Source: an uncultured delta proteobacterium (GTDB taxonomy: Bacteria; Myxococcota_A; Bradymonadia; REDH01). Taken from it: DNA of 8,376 nt. Shown piece after piece: positions 1-5,928 of the stretch. The translations under genes were made by a program, and so were the position numbers. The notes beneath the pieces are model-generated. The model ran no database searches and was not told the origin of the DNA. It was given only the letters and a program-made list of their open reading frames with translations. Within the stretch, counting starts at the first letter, position 1; each line of letters starts with the position of its first letter. The stretch is taken from contig CAIQPA010000198.1 in the NCBI GenBank assembly GCA_903873545.1, forward strand, positions 1-8,376, written 5' to 3'.

Positions 1-2
1 AG

Positions 3-374
3 CCCTTCGCCCGCTGCTACATCTCCTTCACCTACGAAGAGGGCCCCTGCCCCATCTACGAAGAGTTCGTCTTCAACGATGCCGGCGAGATGACCTTCAT
101 CGAGGCCTGGTCCGACCTCGACAACCTCCGCCCCACCTCCACCGCCGACCGCTGGGGCGAGGCCGCCGACTTTAACCGGCTCTCCACCCGCGTCCCCGGA
201 CTCGGCAAGGCCGACGGCTTGATCAACCCGGCCTCTGCCGAGATGACCGCAGCAGCGGCAGCAGACCCGCTCATCGCCGACTTCGCCAACCGTGCGCAGA
301 ACTTCTGGGCCACCTGGTTCGACGCCCTCCAGAACGCCCCAGACGACTTCTTTGCCGTCGGCTGCGGTTGGTAA
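3..374 (+). CDS. 3' end of an unrecognised gene (5' truncated by the window)
   Basis: An open frame enters from the left edge and gives 123 visible residues before a TAA stop at 372-374. I do not recognise the product with confidence. The visible part has no membrane segment. It starts with an aromatic, acidic stretch (FARCYISFTYEEG), followed by FVFNDAGEMTFIEAW, which resembles the strand-turn-strand pattern near the end of SnoaL/NTF2-like folds. An Ala-rich helical stretch follows, and the C-terminus is Trp/Phe/Asp-rich, ending in GCGW. An internal ATG at 90 is not a convincing start, because coding-like sequence continues upstream in frame. A hairpin 12 bases after the stop suggests the transcript ends here, separately from the phosphatase gene downstream. 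The NTF2-like suggestion is weak; 'hypothetical protein' is the safe label. Confidence 0.7.
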   Translation, partial: PFARCYISFTYEEGPCPIYEEFVFNDAGEMTFIEAWSDLDNLRPTSTADRWGEAADFNRLSTRVPGLGKADGLINPASAEMTAAAAADPLIADFANRAQNFWATWFDALQNAPDDFFAVGCGW

Positions 375-386
375 ATGTCACGGAAA

Positions 387-420
387 GGCAGGAGGTTGAC
401 GCTCCTGCCATTCGTATCTT
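387..420 (+). terminator. Putative intrinsic terminator after the first gene
   Basis: A perfect 8-bp inverted repeat, GGCAGGAG (387-394) and CTCCTGCC (402-409), encloses a 7-base loop. It is followed by a T-enriched but interrupted tail (ATTCGTATCTT, 410-420). It lies 12 bases after the TAA of the upstream gene and about 40 bases before the next start codon, as expected of a terminator. The U tract is poor, so termination may be inefficient or the hairpin may serve another purpose. Confidence 0.5.
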
Positions 421-450
421 GGACGAGACGCTCATACGGCACCAAAGCCC

Positions 451-456
451 AGAGGA
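451..456 (+). promoter_or_regulatory. Ribosome binding site that sets the PhoD start
   Basis: AGAGGA lies 4 bases before the ATG at 461. The frame is open further upstream to a TTG at 368, but the ATG at 461 is the one followed directly by a lipoprotein signal peptide. The start at 461 is therefore preferred. Confidence 0.6.
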
Positions 457-460
457 TTCC

Positions 461-2185
461 ATGCGCCTGCACTTTGCCTCATTCAGACTCGTCGCGCTGC
501 TCCTGACGCTCTCAACGGCCGCAGCCTGCGGCACGGACGAGGCCGGTAACGCCACCTTCAATGTCGAAGCAGACGCGGCCGACACGGCCCAAGAAGACGC
601 ATCGAGCGACAGCGGCGGCGCCGACACCGAGCTCGCAGATGCAGACCCCGATACCGGCGTCGCAGACACCGACCCCACCGACACAGACCCCGATACCGGC
701 GGCGCAGACACCGACCCCACCGACACAGACCCCGACACCGCGGTCGAAGACACCGACCTCACCGACACCGACCTCGACACCGCAGACTCCGCGGTCGAAG
801 ACACAGACCTCGACACCGCAGACACCGCGGCCGAAGACACCGACCTCGACACCGCAGACACCGCGGTCGAAGACACAGACCCCGGCATCCCCGGCGACGG
901 CGGTGTGCCCTGGCCCGTCGATCCCGAGGCTGTCGTCTCCGCGACCGACCTCTTCCCGCTCAGCGTCCAGTCCGGCGCCATGCGCTCCGAGAGCGTTCTG
1001 CTCTGGACCTTCGTGACAGGCGCCGAGACGGTGCTGCTCCGCGTCTGGCGCGACGACGCCCTGACCGGCGAGCGGCTGCTCGTCTACGAACAGCCGGTTA
1101 CCCCCAACGGCGACGGCTACCTCCACGCACCCGTGAGCGGCCTCCTCGCAGGCACCTGGTACCAATACGCCTTCTTCTCCGAGGCCGGCGACGGACTGCT
1201 CGCCCGCAGCCCCATCGGCCGCGTCAAGACCGCGCCCGCGCCCGGCGACCTCGCCCCGGTTGTCGTCGCCACGACCTCCTGCACCAACGCCAACCAGCGC
1301 CCCTACGCCGCGCTCTCCTCCATGGCCAACCGCGCCGACGCCGACCTCTTCCTCCACCTCGGCGACCAGTCCTACAACGACGGCCTCTCCGACCTCGGCG
1401 GCTTCCGCGACGCCTGGCGCTCCACCCTCACCGAGCCCGGCTACCTCGCCCTGCATCAGGCGATGGGCTTCTTCCAGACCTGGGACGACCACGAGGTCGA
1501 CAACGACTACGACCCCACCACGGTCGCCCCCAGCATCCTCTCCAACGCCTTCCAGTCCTACTACGAGACCTTCGCCGTAGAGCGCGGCCCGAGCGGCGGA
1601 CTCTGGAACAACTACGCCTGGGGCGACACCGTCGAGTTCATCATCCTCGACTCACGCTCCGAGCGCTACGTCCCCGACCGCTCCTACTACATCAGCCAGG
1701 CGCAGATGGACTTCGTCAAGGAGCGGCTCACCAACAGCACCGCCCACTTCAAGGTGCTGCTCAACTCCGTGCCCATCACCGACATGCCCACGGGCTACGT
1801 GGGCGAGAGCGACCGCTGGGAGGGCTACGACCGCCAGCGCGATGAGCTCCTCAACCACATCACCGACAACGACATCCGCAACGTCTGGTTCCTCAGCGGC
1901 GACTTCCATATCGGCATGGTCACCCGCGTCGACAACGCCGGCCCCGCGCGGCGCATCCACGAGATCGCCGTCGGCCCCGGCGACAACCGCAACCCTGCCG
2001 CCTCCCTCCTCGATACGCTCGAGACCTTCAGCGGCACCGACCAGCTCCTCTGGCATACCACCAGCCTGCAGTCCTCCGTGCAGACCGTGCTCACCTTCGA
2101 CCCGGTCCGGAACCAGGTGCGCATCGAGTTCCGCGGCGCCGACGGCACCGCCTACTACGACCAGTGGCTTAGCGAGGGCAGCTAG
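461..2185 (+). CDS. PhoD-family alkaline phosphatase/phosphodiesterase, lipoprotein
   Basis: Predicted 574-residue lipid-anchored metallophosphoesterase of the PhoD family, expected to release phosphate from phosphomono- or diesters outside the cytoplasm. Residues 1-22 are a Sec-type signal peptide ending at a lipobox with Cys23 (TAAAC). Gly at +2 rather than Asp is compatible with outer-membrane sorting. Residues 24 to about 155 form an Asp/Thr-rich stalk containing a tandem repeat (residues 62-139). A PhoD N-terminal beta domain begins near 161 (FPLSVQSG, then LLWTF). The catalytic domain shows the family motifs in order: TTSC (Cys274), GDQSY (301-305), WDDHEVDND (341-349), ILDSRSER (395-402) and SGDFH (479-483). 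These Cys, Asp, Tyr and His positions fit the Fe/Ca site described for PhoD enzymes. No twin-arginine motif is visible, unlike the Tat-exported Bacillus PhoD. The stop codon overlaps that of the convergent transporter gene. No Pho box was identified. The family call is firm; the substrate is not known. Confidence 0.93.
   Translation: MRLHFASFRLVALLLTLSTAAACGTDEAGNATFNVEADAADTAQEDASSDSGGADTELADADPDTGVADTDPTDTDPDTGGADTDPTDTDPDTAVEDTDLTDTDLDTADSAVEDTDLDTADTAAEDTDLDTADTAVEDTDPGIPGDGGVPWPVDPEAVVSATDLFPLSVQSGAMRSESVLLWTFVTGAETVLLRVWRDDALTGERLLVYEQPVTPNGDGYLHAPVSGLLAGTWYQYAFFSEAGDGLLARSPIGRVKTAPAPGDLAPVVVATTSCTNANQRPYAALSSMANRADADLFLHLGDQSYNDGLSDLGGFRDAWRSTLTEPGYLALHQAMGFFQTWDDHEVDNDYDPTTVAPSILSNAFQSYYETFAVERGPSGGLWNNYAWGDTVEFIILDSRSERYVPDRSYYISQAQMDFVKERLTNSTAHFKVLLNSVPITDMPTGYVGESDRWEGYDRQRDELLNHITDNDIRNVWFLSGDFHIGMVTRVDNAGPARRIHEIAVGPGDNRNPAASLLDTLETFSGTDQLLWHTTSLQSSVQTVLTFDPVRNQVRIEFRGADGTAYYDQWLSEGS
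644..877 (+). repeat. In-frame minisatellite: three 42-bp and three 36-bp units (Asp/Thr stalk)
   Basis: Six consecutive units encode residues 62-139 of the PhoD lipoprotein. The first three are 14-residue units (DPDTGVADTDPTDT and two variants). The next three are 12-residue units (DLDTADSAVEDT and two variants). The DNA copies are nearly identical within each class, so amplification is recent or kept uniform by recombination. Both unit lengths are multiples of three, so gain or loss of a unit keeps the frame and only changes stalk length. The product is strongly acidic, without cysteines or hydrophobic residues to form a core, so it is probably an extended spacer and possibly binds cations. 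Confidence 0.9.
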
Positions 2186-2628
2186 CCGTCGCCCACGCAG
2201 CTCTCCTGCGCCAGCGCGCGCCTACGCGCCACCCACTCCTCTGCGCCCATGCCCAACAGCATCGCGGCCACAAAGAGCAGCGCCTGACCGCCGCCAGCGG
2301 CCGTCACCAGCGCGGGCCCCGGGCAGTAGCCGCCCAGCCCCCAGCCGATGCCGAAGATGACCGCACCCCAGACCAGCGGACCATCGATGGCCGTCGCCGT
2401 CGGCAGCGAAAAGCCCGGCGCCCAGAGCGGCGCAGCCCGCTTGAGCAGCAGCCGGCCCAGCACCAGGTTGATGCCGATGCCGCCCACCATCACGAAGGCC
2501 AAGCTCGGGTCCCAGTCGCCAGCCACATCGAGAAAGCCGAGCACCTTCGACGGCATCGTCATGCCCGAGACAAGCAGCCCCGCGCCAAAGAGAAGGCCCG
2601 AGAAGAGCGCCGCAACCAGCCCGCTCAC
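2182..2628 (-). CDS. YeeE/YedE-family transporter, C-terminal half (DUF6691 type)
   Basis: Small polytopic inner-membrane protein of 148 residues. It matches the half-size YeeE/YedE proteins annotated as DUF6691, which with a partner half are implicated in uptake of thiosulfate or other sulfane-sulfur compounds. Signatures visible are GMTMPSKVLGFLD (22-34) after the first membrane segment and GIGWGLGGYCPGPAL (93-107) with Cys102, the conserved Cys-Pro-Gly element. About four hydrophobic helices are apparent (near 4-22, 43-62, 84-100 and 108-128). The start is GTG at 2628, supported by GGAGGT 5 bases upstream. This start overlaps the TGA of the partner gene (GTGA), which implies translational coupling. 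The stop overlaps the PhoD stop on the other strand. No sulfurtransferase, persulfide dioxygenase or ArsR-type regulator, which often accompany such pairs, lies in the window. Confidence 0.88.
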   Translation of the reverse strand: MSGLVAALFSGLLFGAGLLVSGMTMPSKVLGFLDVAGDWDPSLAFVMVGGIGINLVLGRLLLKRAAPLWAPGFSLPTATAIDGPLVWGAVIFGIGWGLGGYCPGPALVTAAGGGQALLFVAAMLLGMGAEEWVARRRALAQESCVGDG

Positions 2629-3047
2629 TGGCCACCTCCCAGCAGGTGCCGCACCACAAAGACCGTCACGCCCGCCGCCGCCATGAAGGTGCCAACCGAC
2701 ACCGCCGAGCGGGGCGAAAGACGCGCCAGGCCGCAGATGCCGTGGCCGCTCGTGCAGCCGCTGCCGAGCCGCGACCCAAACCCAACCAGAAGCCCCGCCG
2801 CGATCGTTACCGGCAGACCGGCCGAATCGCCCGCATCAAACCGGCTCGGAAAGAGCGCGAACCCAGCACCACCGGCCAACGCGAGCCCCACCAGAAAGGC
2901 GGCCTGCCAGCCGCGCGGCGGGCTGGGCTTCCAGAGCCCCGATACAATCCCGCTGATGCCCGCGGTCCGGCCGATGGTGCCCATGAGCAGGAGCGCCGCT
3001 CCGCCGAGCAGCAGCCCGCCGACAAGCGCTTGAAGGAAGGGATGCAT
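2625..3047 (-). CDS. YeeE/YedE-family transporter, N-terminal half (Sulf_transp)
   Basis: Polytopic membrane protein of 140 residues, the partner of the following gene. Together the two are about the size of one full-length YeeE/TsuA-type channel for thiosulfate or related sulfur species. The diagnostic motif is GSGCTSGHGICGL (95-107), with Cys98 and Cys105, as in the cysteine-containing pore motifs of this family. An N-terminal hydrophobic helix (about 5-24) is followed by a GRTAGISGIVSGL loop motif also typical of the family. Further helices lie near 48-66, 78-92 and 114-133. The frame is open far upstream on the minus strand, but ATG 3047 has a strong GGAGGT site and begins the family-like sequence; the upstream extension is only the antisense of the neighbouring dehydrogenase gene. 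It is first in a two-gene unit reading leftward from the 195-bp intergenic region. Confidence 0.88.
   Translation of the reverse strand: MHPFLQALVGGLLLGGAALLLMGTIGRTAGISGIVSGLWKPSPPRGWQAAFLVGLALAGGAGFALFPSRFDAGDSAGLPVTIAAGLLVGFGSRLGSGCTSGHGICGLARLSPRSAVSVGTFMAAAGVTVFVVRHLLGGGQ
2634..2639 (-). promoter_or_regulatory. Ribosome binding site for the GTG-started transporter half
   Basis: On the minus strand GGAGGT lies 5 bases before the GTG at 2628, inside the 3' end of the partner gene. This strong match to the Shine-Dalgarno consensus justifies the non-ATG start. Confidence 0.7.
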
Positions 3048-3052
3048 GATTG

Positions 3053-3058
3053 ACCTCC
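3053..3058 (-). promoter_or_regulatory. Ribosome binding site for the YeeE N-terminal half
   Basis: On the minus strand GGAGGT ends 5 bases before the ATG at 3047. It fixes the start against a much longer upstream open frame. Confidence 0.75.
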
Positions 3059-3231
3059 GAGACCCAAACGACCGCACCGTAGCGATCGCATTTGTCACAC
3101 CAATATGGTCAAGAACCAAACCTGCCGCCAGCAAACAAACCACACTATCTTCTGTGCCAATGCAGCTCCCCCTCTGGCCCGTGCGCCGCAACCCTCCTAC
3201 CTCCCTCCCGCGCCACACAGGTCGCCACCGC
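3059..3231. promoter_or_regulatory. Divergent intergenic region between the sulfur transporter pair and the dehydrogenase
   Basis: This noncoding stretch carries the promoters of two divergent transcripts. It includes the most AT-rich patch of the window (about 3085-3155). Visible elements are the palindrome GCGATCGC (3082-3089), an imperfect dyad ACCAATATGGT (3099-3109), and TTGACC on the minus strand (complement of 3107-3112), a good -35 match but without a convincing -10 at normal spacing. On the + strand TTGTCA (3092-3097) is -35-like, again without a clear -10. I can support that promoters should be here, but not their exact positions. Confidence 0.45.
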
Positions 3232-3236
3232 AGGAG
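3232..3236 (+). promoter_or_regulatory. Ribosome binding site for the short-chain dehydrogenase
   Basis: AGGAG lies 6 bases before the ATG at 3243. The frame is open upstream to about 3105, but that extension is low-complexity and lacks any SDR homology pattern, so this site decides the start. Confidence 0.7.
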
Positions 3237-3242
3237 CCCCAC

Positions 3243-4004
3243 ATGTCTCAGCAGACCGAAGCCAGCGTCATCCTCATCACCGGCGCAAGCGCCGGCATCG
3301 GCGCCGCGCTCGCCCGTCATCTCGCCCCCAAGGGCCACAAACTCGTGCTCGTCGCCCGCCGCGCAGACCGCCTCGCCGAGGTCGCAGCCGACTGCGGCGA
3401 CAACGCCCTCGCCGTCGTCGCCGACGTCACCGACCAGGCCCAGCTCGACGCCGCACGCGCGGCCGCCATCGCCCGCTTCGGCCACCTCGATGTCTGGATC
3501 AGCAACGCCGGCCAGGGCATCACCCGCCAGCCCTCGCAGCTCACCGACGCCGACCTCGACGCCATGGTGAACATCAACGTGAAGGCGGTCTGGAACGGCG
3601 TGCGCGCCGCCCTCCCCCACTTTGCAGAACGGGGCACAGGCCAGTTCGTCCACGTCTCCTCCTTGCTCGGGCGCCTCCCCTTCGCACCCATCCGCAGCGC
3701 CTACGTGGGCGCCAAGCACATGATGAACGCCCTCACCGCCGCGCTCCGCATCGAACTGGCGCAGACCCATCCCGGCGTTGTCGTTTCGCTCGTCTCGCCC
3801 GGCGTCGTCTTCACCGAGTTCGGCGCCTCCGCCCTGCACGGCGGCCCCGACTCACGCGCCTTCCCCGATGGGCAGACCGCCGAAGAGGTCGCCGCCGTTA
3901 TCGAGCAGGCCATCCTCACCCGCGCCACCGACCTCTACACCCGCACCGGCGCCCAGGCCCGCATCGCAGGCTACTACGCCACGCTCGGCAGCGACCCCGC
4001 CTAA
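3243..4004 (+). CDS. Classical short-chain dehydrogenase/reductase (SDR)
   Basis: Cytosolic NAD(P)-dependent oxidoreductase of 253 residues, the normal length for a classical SDR. It has a Rossmann fold with the cofactor glycine motif TGASAGIG (13-20). An Arg pair follows beta-2 (Arg39-Arg40), which favours NADP(H). DVT (61-63) and NAG (88-90) are present. The catalytic set is Asn110/Asn112 in VNINV, Ser140 in VSSLLG, Tyr154 and Lys158 in YVGAKH. SPGVVFTEFG (about 184-193) is the usual segment after the active site. The end of the protein (about 195-253) is the variable substrate-binding part, so the substrate cannot be inferred. It is transcribed alone, divergent from the sulfur transporter pair and convergent with the glycosyltransferase gene, whose stop codon it overlaps (CTAA, 4001-4004). 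No partner gene points to a pathway. Confidence 0.92.
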   Translation: MSQQTEASVILITGASAGIGAALARHLAPKGHKLVLVARRADRLAEVAADCGDNALAVVADVTDQAQLDAARAAAIARFGHLDVWISNAGQGITRQPSQLTDADLDAMVNINVKAVWNGVRAALPHFAERGTGQFVHVSSLLGRLPFAPIRSAYVGAKHMMNALTAALRIELAQTHPGVVVSLVSPGVVFTEFGASALHGGPDSRAFPDGQTAEEVAAVIEQAILTRATDLYTRTGAQARIAGYYATLGSDPA

Positions 4005-5926
4005 CGGCCCGCAGCCCCAGCGCACCGCGCAACCGTCGCCTCTGCCATCGTCCGCCGTCGCGGATCGCCCGCAGGATCCGCCACCAGATAGCGCTGCATC
4101 GCTGGCGCCGCCGTGGCACAATCGGCACCCGCCGACATGCCCAGATTGAAGAGCAGCCGCGGCTCGCCCGGCATCACACCGAGCCCCTGCTCCAGCGCCG
4201 CGACGGCCCGCTCCCGCGCGCCGGCACCCTGCTCCGCCTCCGCCAGCAGCAGGTAGCCATCGGCCACCGACGCGTTGAAGCGGATGGCCTCGCGGAAGTC
4301 GCCCGCAGCCTCGCCAAACTGCCGCAGCCGGAGCCGCGCCAACCCGCGCAGCATGAAGAGGTCGTCCCGGTCGCGGTAGAACTGCTGCGCCAGCCCCCGA
4401 TCCATCAGCGTCACCACCTTCGCAAAGTTGCCCCGCCGAAGCTCCGCGTTACTCAGGTTCACCAGCGCCCGGATGTTGGAAGGGCCGTCAGCAAGCGCCG
4501 CCTCCAGAAAGCCGACCGCCTCCTCCACCTTCCCCTGCTCCATCGCAGCCAAGCCGGCCGTCGTCAGCGCATAGTACTTCGCATCGGGCGGCAGCTCACT
4601 GCTCTCCCAGGTCGCCATGTCGTTCACCGCCGCCTGCATGAGCGTCAGGTCACTCGCAAAGAGCGGCAGACGGATGGTCGTCAGCGCAGCCAGCATCATC
4701 ACCATGGCCGCCGCCACCGCCCCACTGACGAGCCGCCACCGCGGGCGCGCAACGAGCCAGCCCATCACCTCTGCCGCCACAAACCCCAGCCCCAGGCTCG
4801 GCAGATAGAGCCAGCGGCTCGCGAAGGGCAGCGCCGTCTCGCCGCCCGGCACCCGCACCAGGTGGAAGGCCATCGACGGCAGCTGCGCCACCACCAGCAG
4901 CACCAGCCCCGTCACCGCCAGCCAGGCCCGCCGACGCGCCAGCACCACCAGGCCCGCCCCGTAAAGCAGCACAAGCGCCACATCGAGCCACCAGGCCAGC
5001 GGAAGGCTCTCCGGCACCCGAATCGGCGCATAGAGGTAGGCGGTGCCGAGCGGCCAGAACTGCAGGCCAAGGTAGTCGACAAGCACGACCGGCAGCCCGA
5101 AGAGGTAGGCGAAGGCGCCGTAGGCCCGCTCCTGCCCCGTCGCCGCGAGGCCATGCAGCGCCTGCATCCGGAGCCCGAAGTAGAGCGCGGTCCCGATGGC
5201 CACCGGCGCGAGCCGCCACGCCATCTCGCGGAGCCGCGCGACACCCCTCTGCTCGCTGCCCCACCAGGCCAGGAGCAGCGCCACGGGCGCGACCGCCAGC
5301 CCCACCTCCTTGCTCAGCGCAGCCGCCAGCGTCGCAGCCAAGGTCAAGGCACTCCAGGCTCCACGCCGCCAGCCAGGCGACGAGCCACCCCGCACGAGCG
5401 CAATCCAGGCCAGCAGCGCGAACAGGGCCGCCAGCACATCCGACTGCGCCGTCACAATCTGCACCGCCTCTGCATGGGCCGGATGGGCCGCAAAGAGTGC
5501 CGCACCAACCGTCGCCGCGAGCAGCCCCGCGCCGAGCGCGTGGAGCAAGAGCAGGAGCAGGCCGGCGGTGAGCCCATGCAGCACGGCACTCACCAGATGA
5601 AAGGCCCCGGGCGTGAGCCCCGCCGCCTGGTAGGTGAGCATCCACGAGAGCCGCGGCATGGGCCGGAAGTAGCCCACCTGAATGTCGCTGCCACCCTCGG
5701 TGGTTCGCGAGAAGAAGTCGGTCACAAAGAGCCGCGCCCAGCCCTCGGTCGAGCGCAACGCCTCGGAGCCGCCGATGAGCAGATGGTCATCCTGCGTGAA
5801 GCCATGCTCGCGCGTCGGCAGGTAGAGCCCGATGCCGAGCAGCACCACCAGCAGCAGTGCGAGCGGGCCTACAAATCGCCGCATCTTCGGCCCCCCTGTC
5901 GCTCCGAGCGCCACCGGCTCCGCCAT
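4001..5926 (-). CDS. TMTC-like GT-C glycosyltransferase with C-terminal TPR repeats
   Basis: Polytopic membrane protein of 641 residues resembling bacterial relatives of the TMTC/PMT-type GT-C glycosyltransferases, which use lipid-linked sugars on the outer face of the membrane. Residues 18-36 form the first helix, followed by the acidic pair Asp46-Asp47 (FTQDDHLLI) in the first external loop, where GT-C enzymes keep catalytic or metal-binding acids. Then come FRPMPRLSW (87-95), HPAHAEAV (148-155), QSDVLA (161-166), SKE (205-207) and an SRWLYLPSLG motif, all in TMTC-like order. About ten or more helices extend to near residue 420. From about 446 to 620 the sequence is alpha-helical with TPR-like repeats (AGLAAMEQGKVEEAVGFLE). 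The ATG at 5926 lies 2 bp after the stop of the LDLa lipoprotein gene, implying co-transcription. A second ATG at 5884 has a G-rich purine tract upstream and starts just before the first helix; it may be the true start (627 residues). Donor sugar and acceptor are unknown. Confidence 0.82.
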   Translation of the reverse strand: MAEPVALGATGGPKMRRFVGPLALLLVVLLGIGLYLPTREHGFTQDDHLLIGGSEALRSTEGWARLFVTDFFSRTTEGGSDIQVGYFRPMPRLSWMLTYQAAGLTPGAFHLVSAVLHGLTAGLLLLLLHALGAGLLAATVGAALFAAHPAHAEAVQIVTAQSDVLAALFALLAWIALVRGGSSPGWRRGAWSALTLAATLAAALSKEVGLAVAPVALLLAWWGSEQRGVARLREMAWRLAPVAIGTALYFGLRMQALHGLAATGQERAYGAFAYLFGLPVVLVDYLGLQFWPLGTAYLYAPIRVPESLPLAWWLDVALVLLYGAGLVVLARRRAWLAVTGLVLLVVAQLPSMAFHLVRVPGGETALPFASRWLYLPSLGLGFVAAEVMGWLVARPRWRLVSGAVAAAMVMMLAALTTIRLPLFASDLTLMQAAVNDMATWESSELPPDAKYYALTTAGLAAMEQGKVEEAVGFLEAALADGPSNIRALVNLSNAELRRGNFAKVVTLMDRGLAQQFYRDRDDLFMLRGLARLRLRQFGEAAGDFREAIRFNASVADGYLLLAEAEQGAGARERAVAALEQGLGVMPGEPRLLFNLGMSAGADCATAAPAMQRYLVADPAGDPRRRTMAEATVARCAGAAGR

Positions 5927-5928
5927 GG

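Noticed and set aside
644..877. The short-unit repeat as a CRISPR array
   Set aside because: There are no unique spacers; the units are contiguous, in frame, and encode an acidic stalk in a clear coding gene.
271..981. Minus-strand frame encoding Ser/Val repeats (SVSSTAVS-like)
   Set aside because: It is the antisense of the Asp/Thr minisatellite in the phosphatase gene, so its repeats are a by-product of that array. It has no ribosome binding site, signal peptide or known domain.
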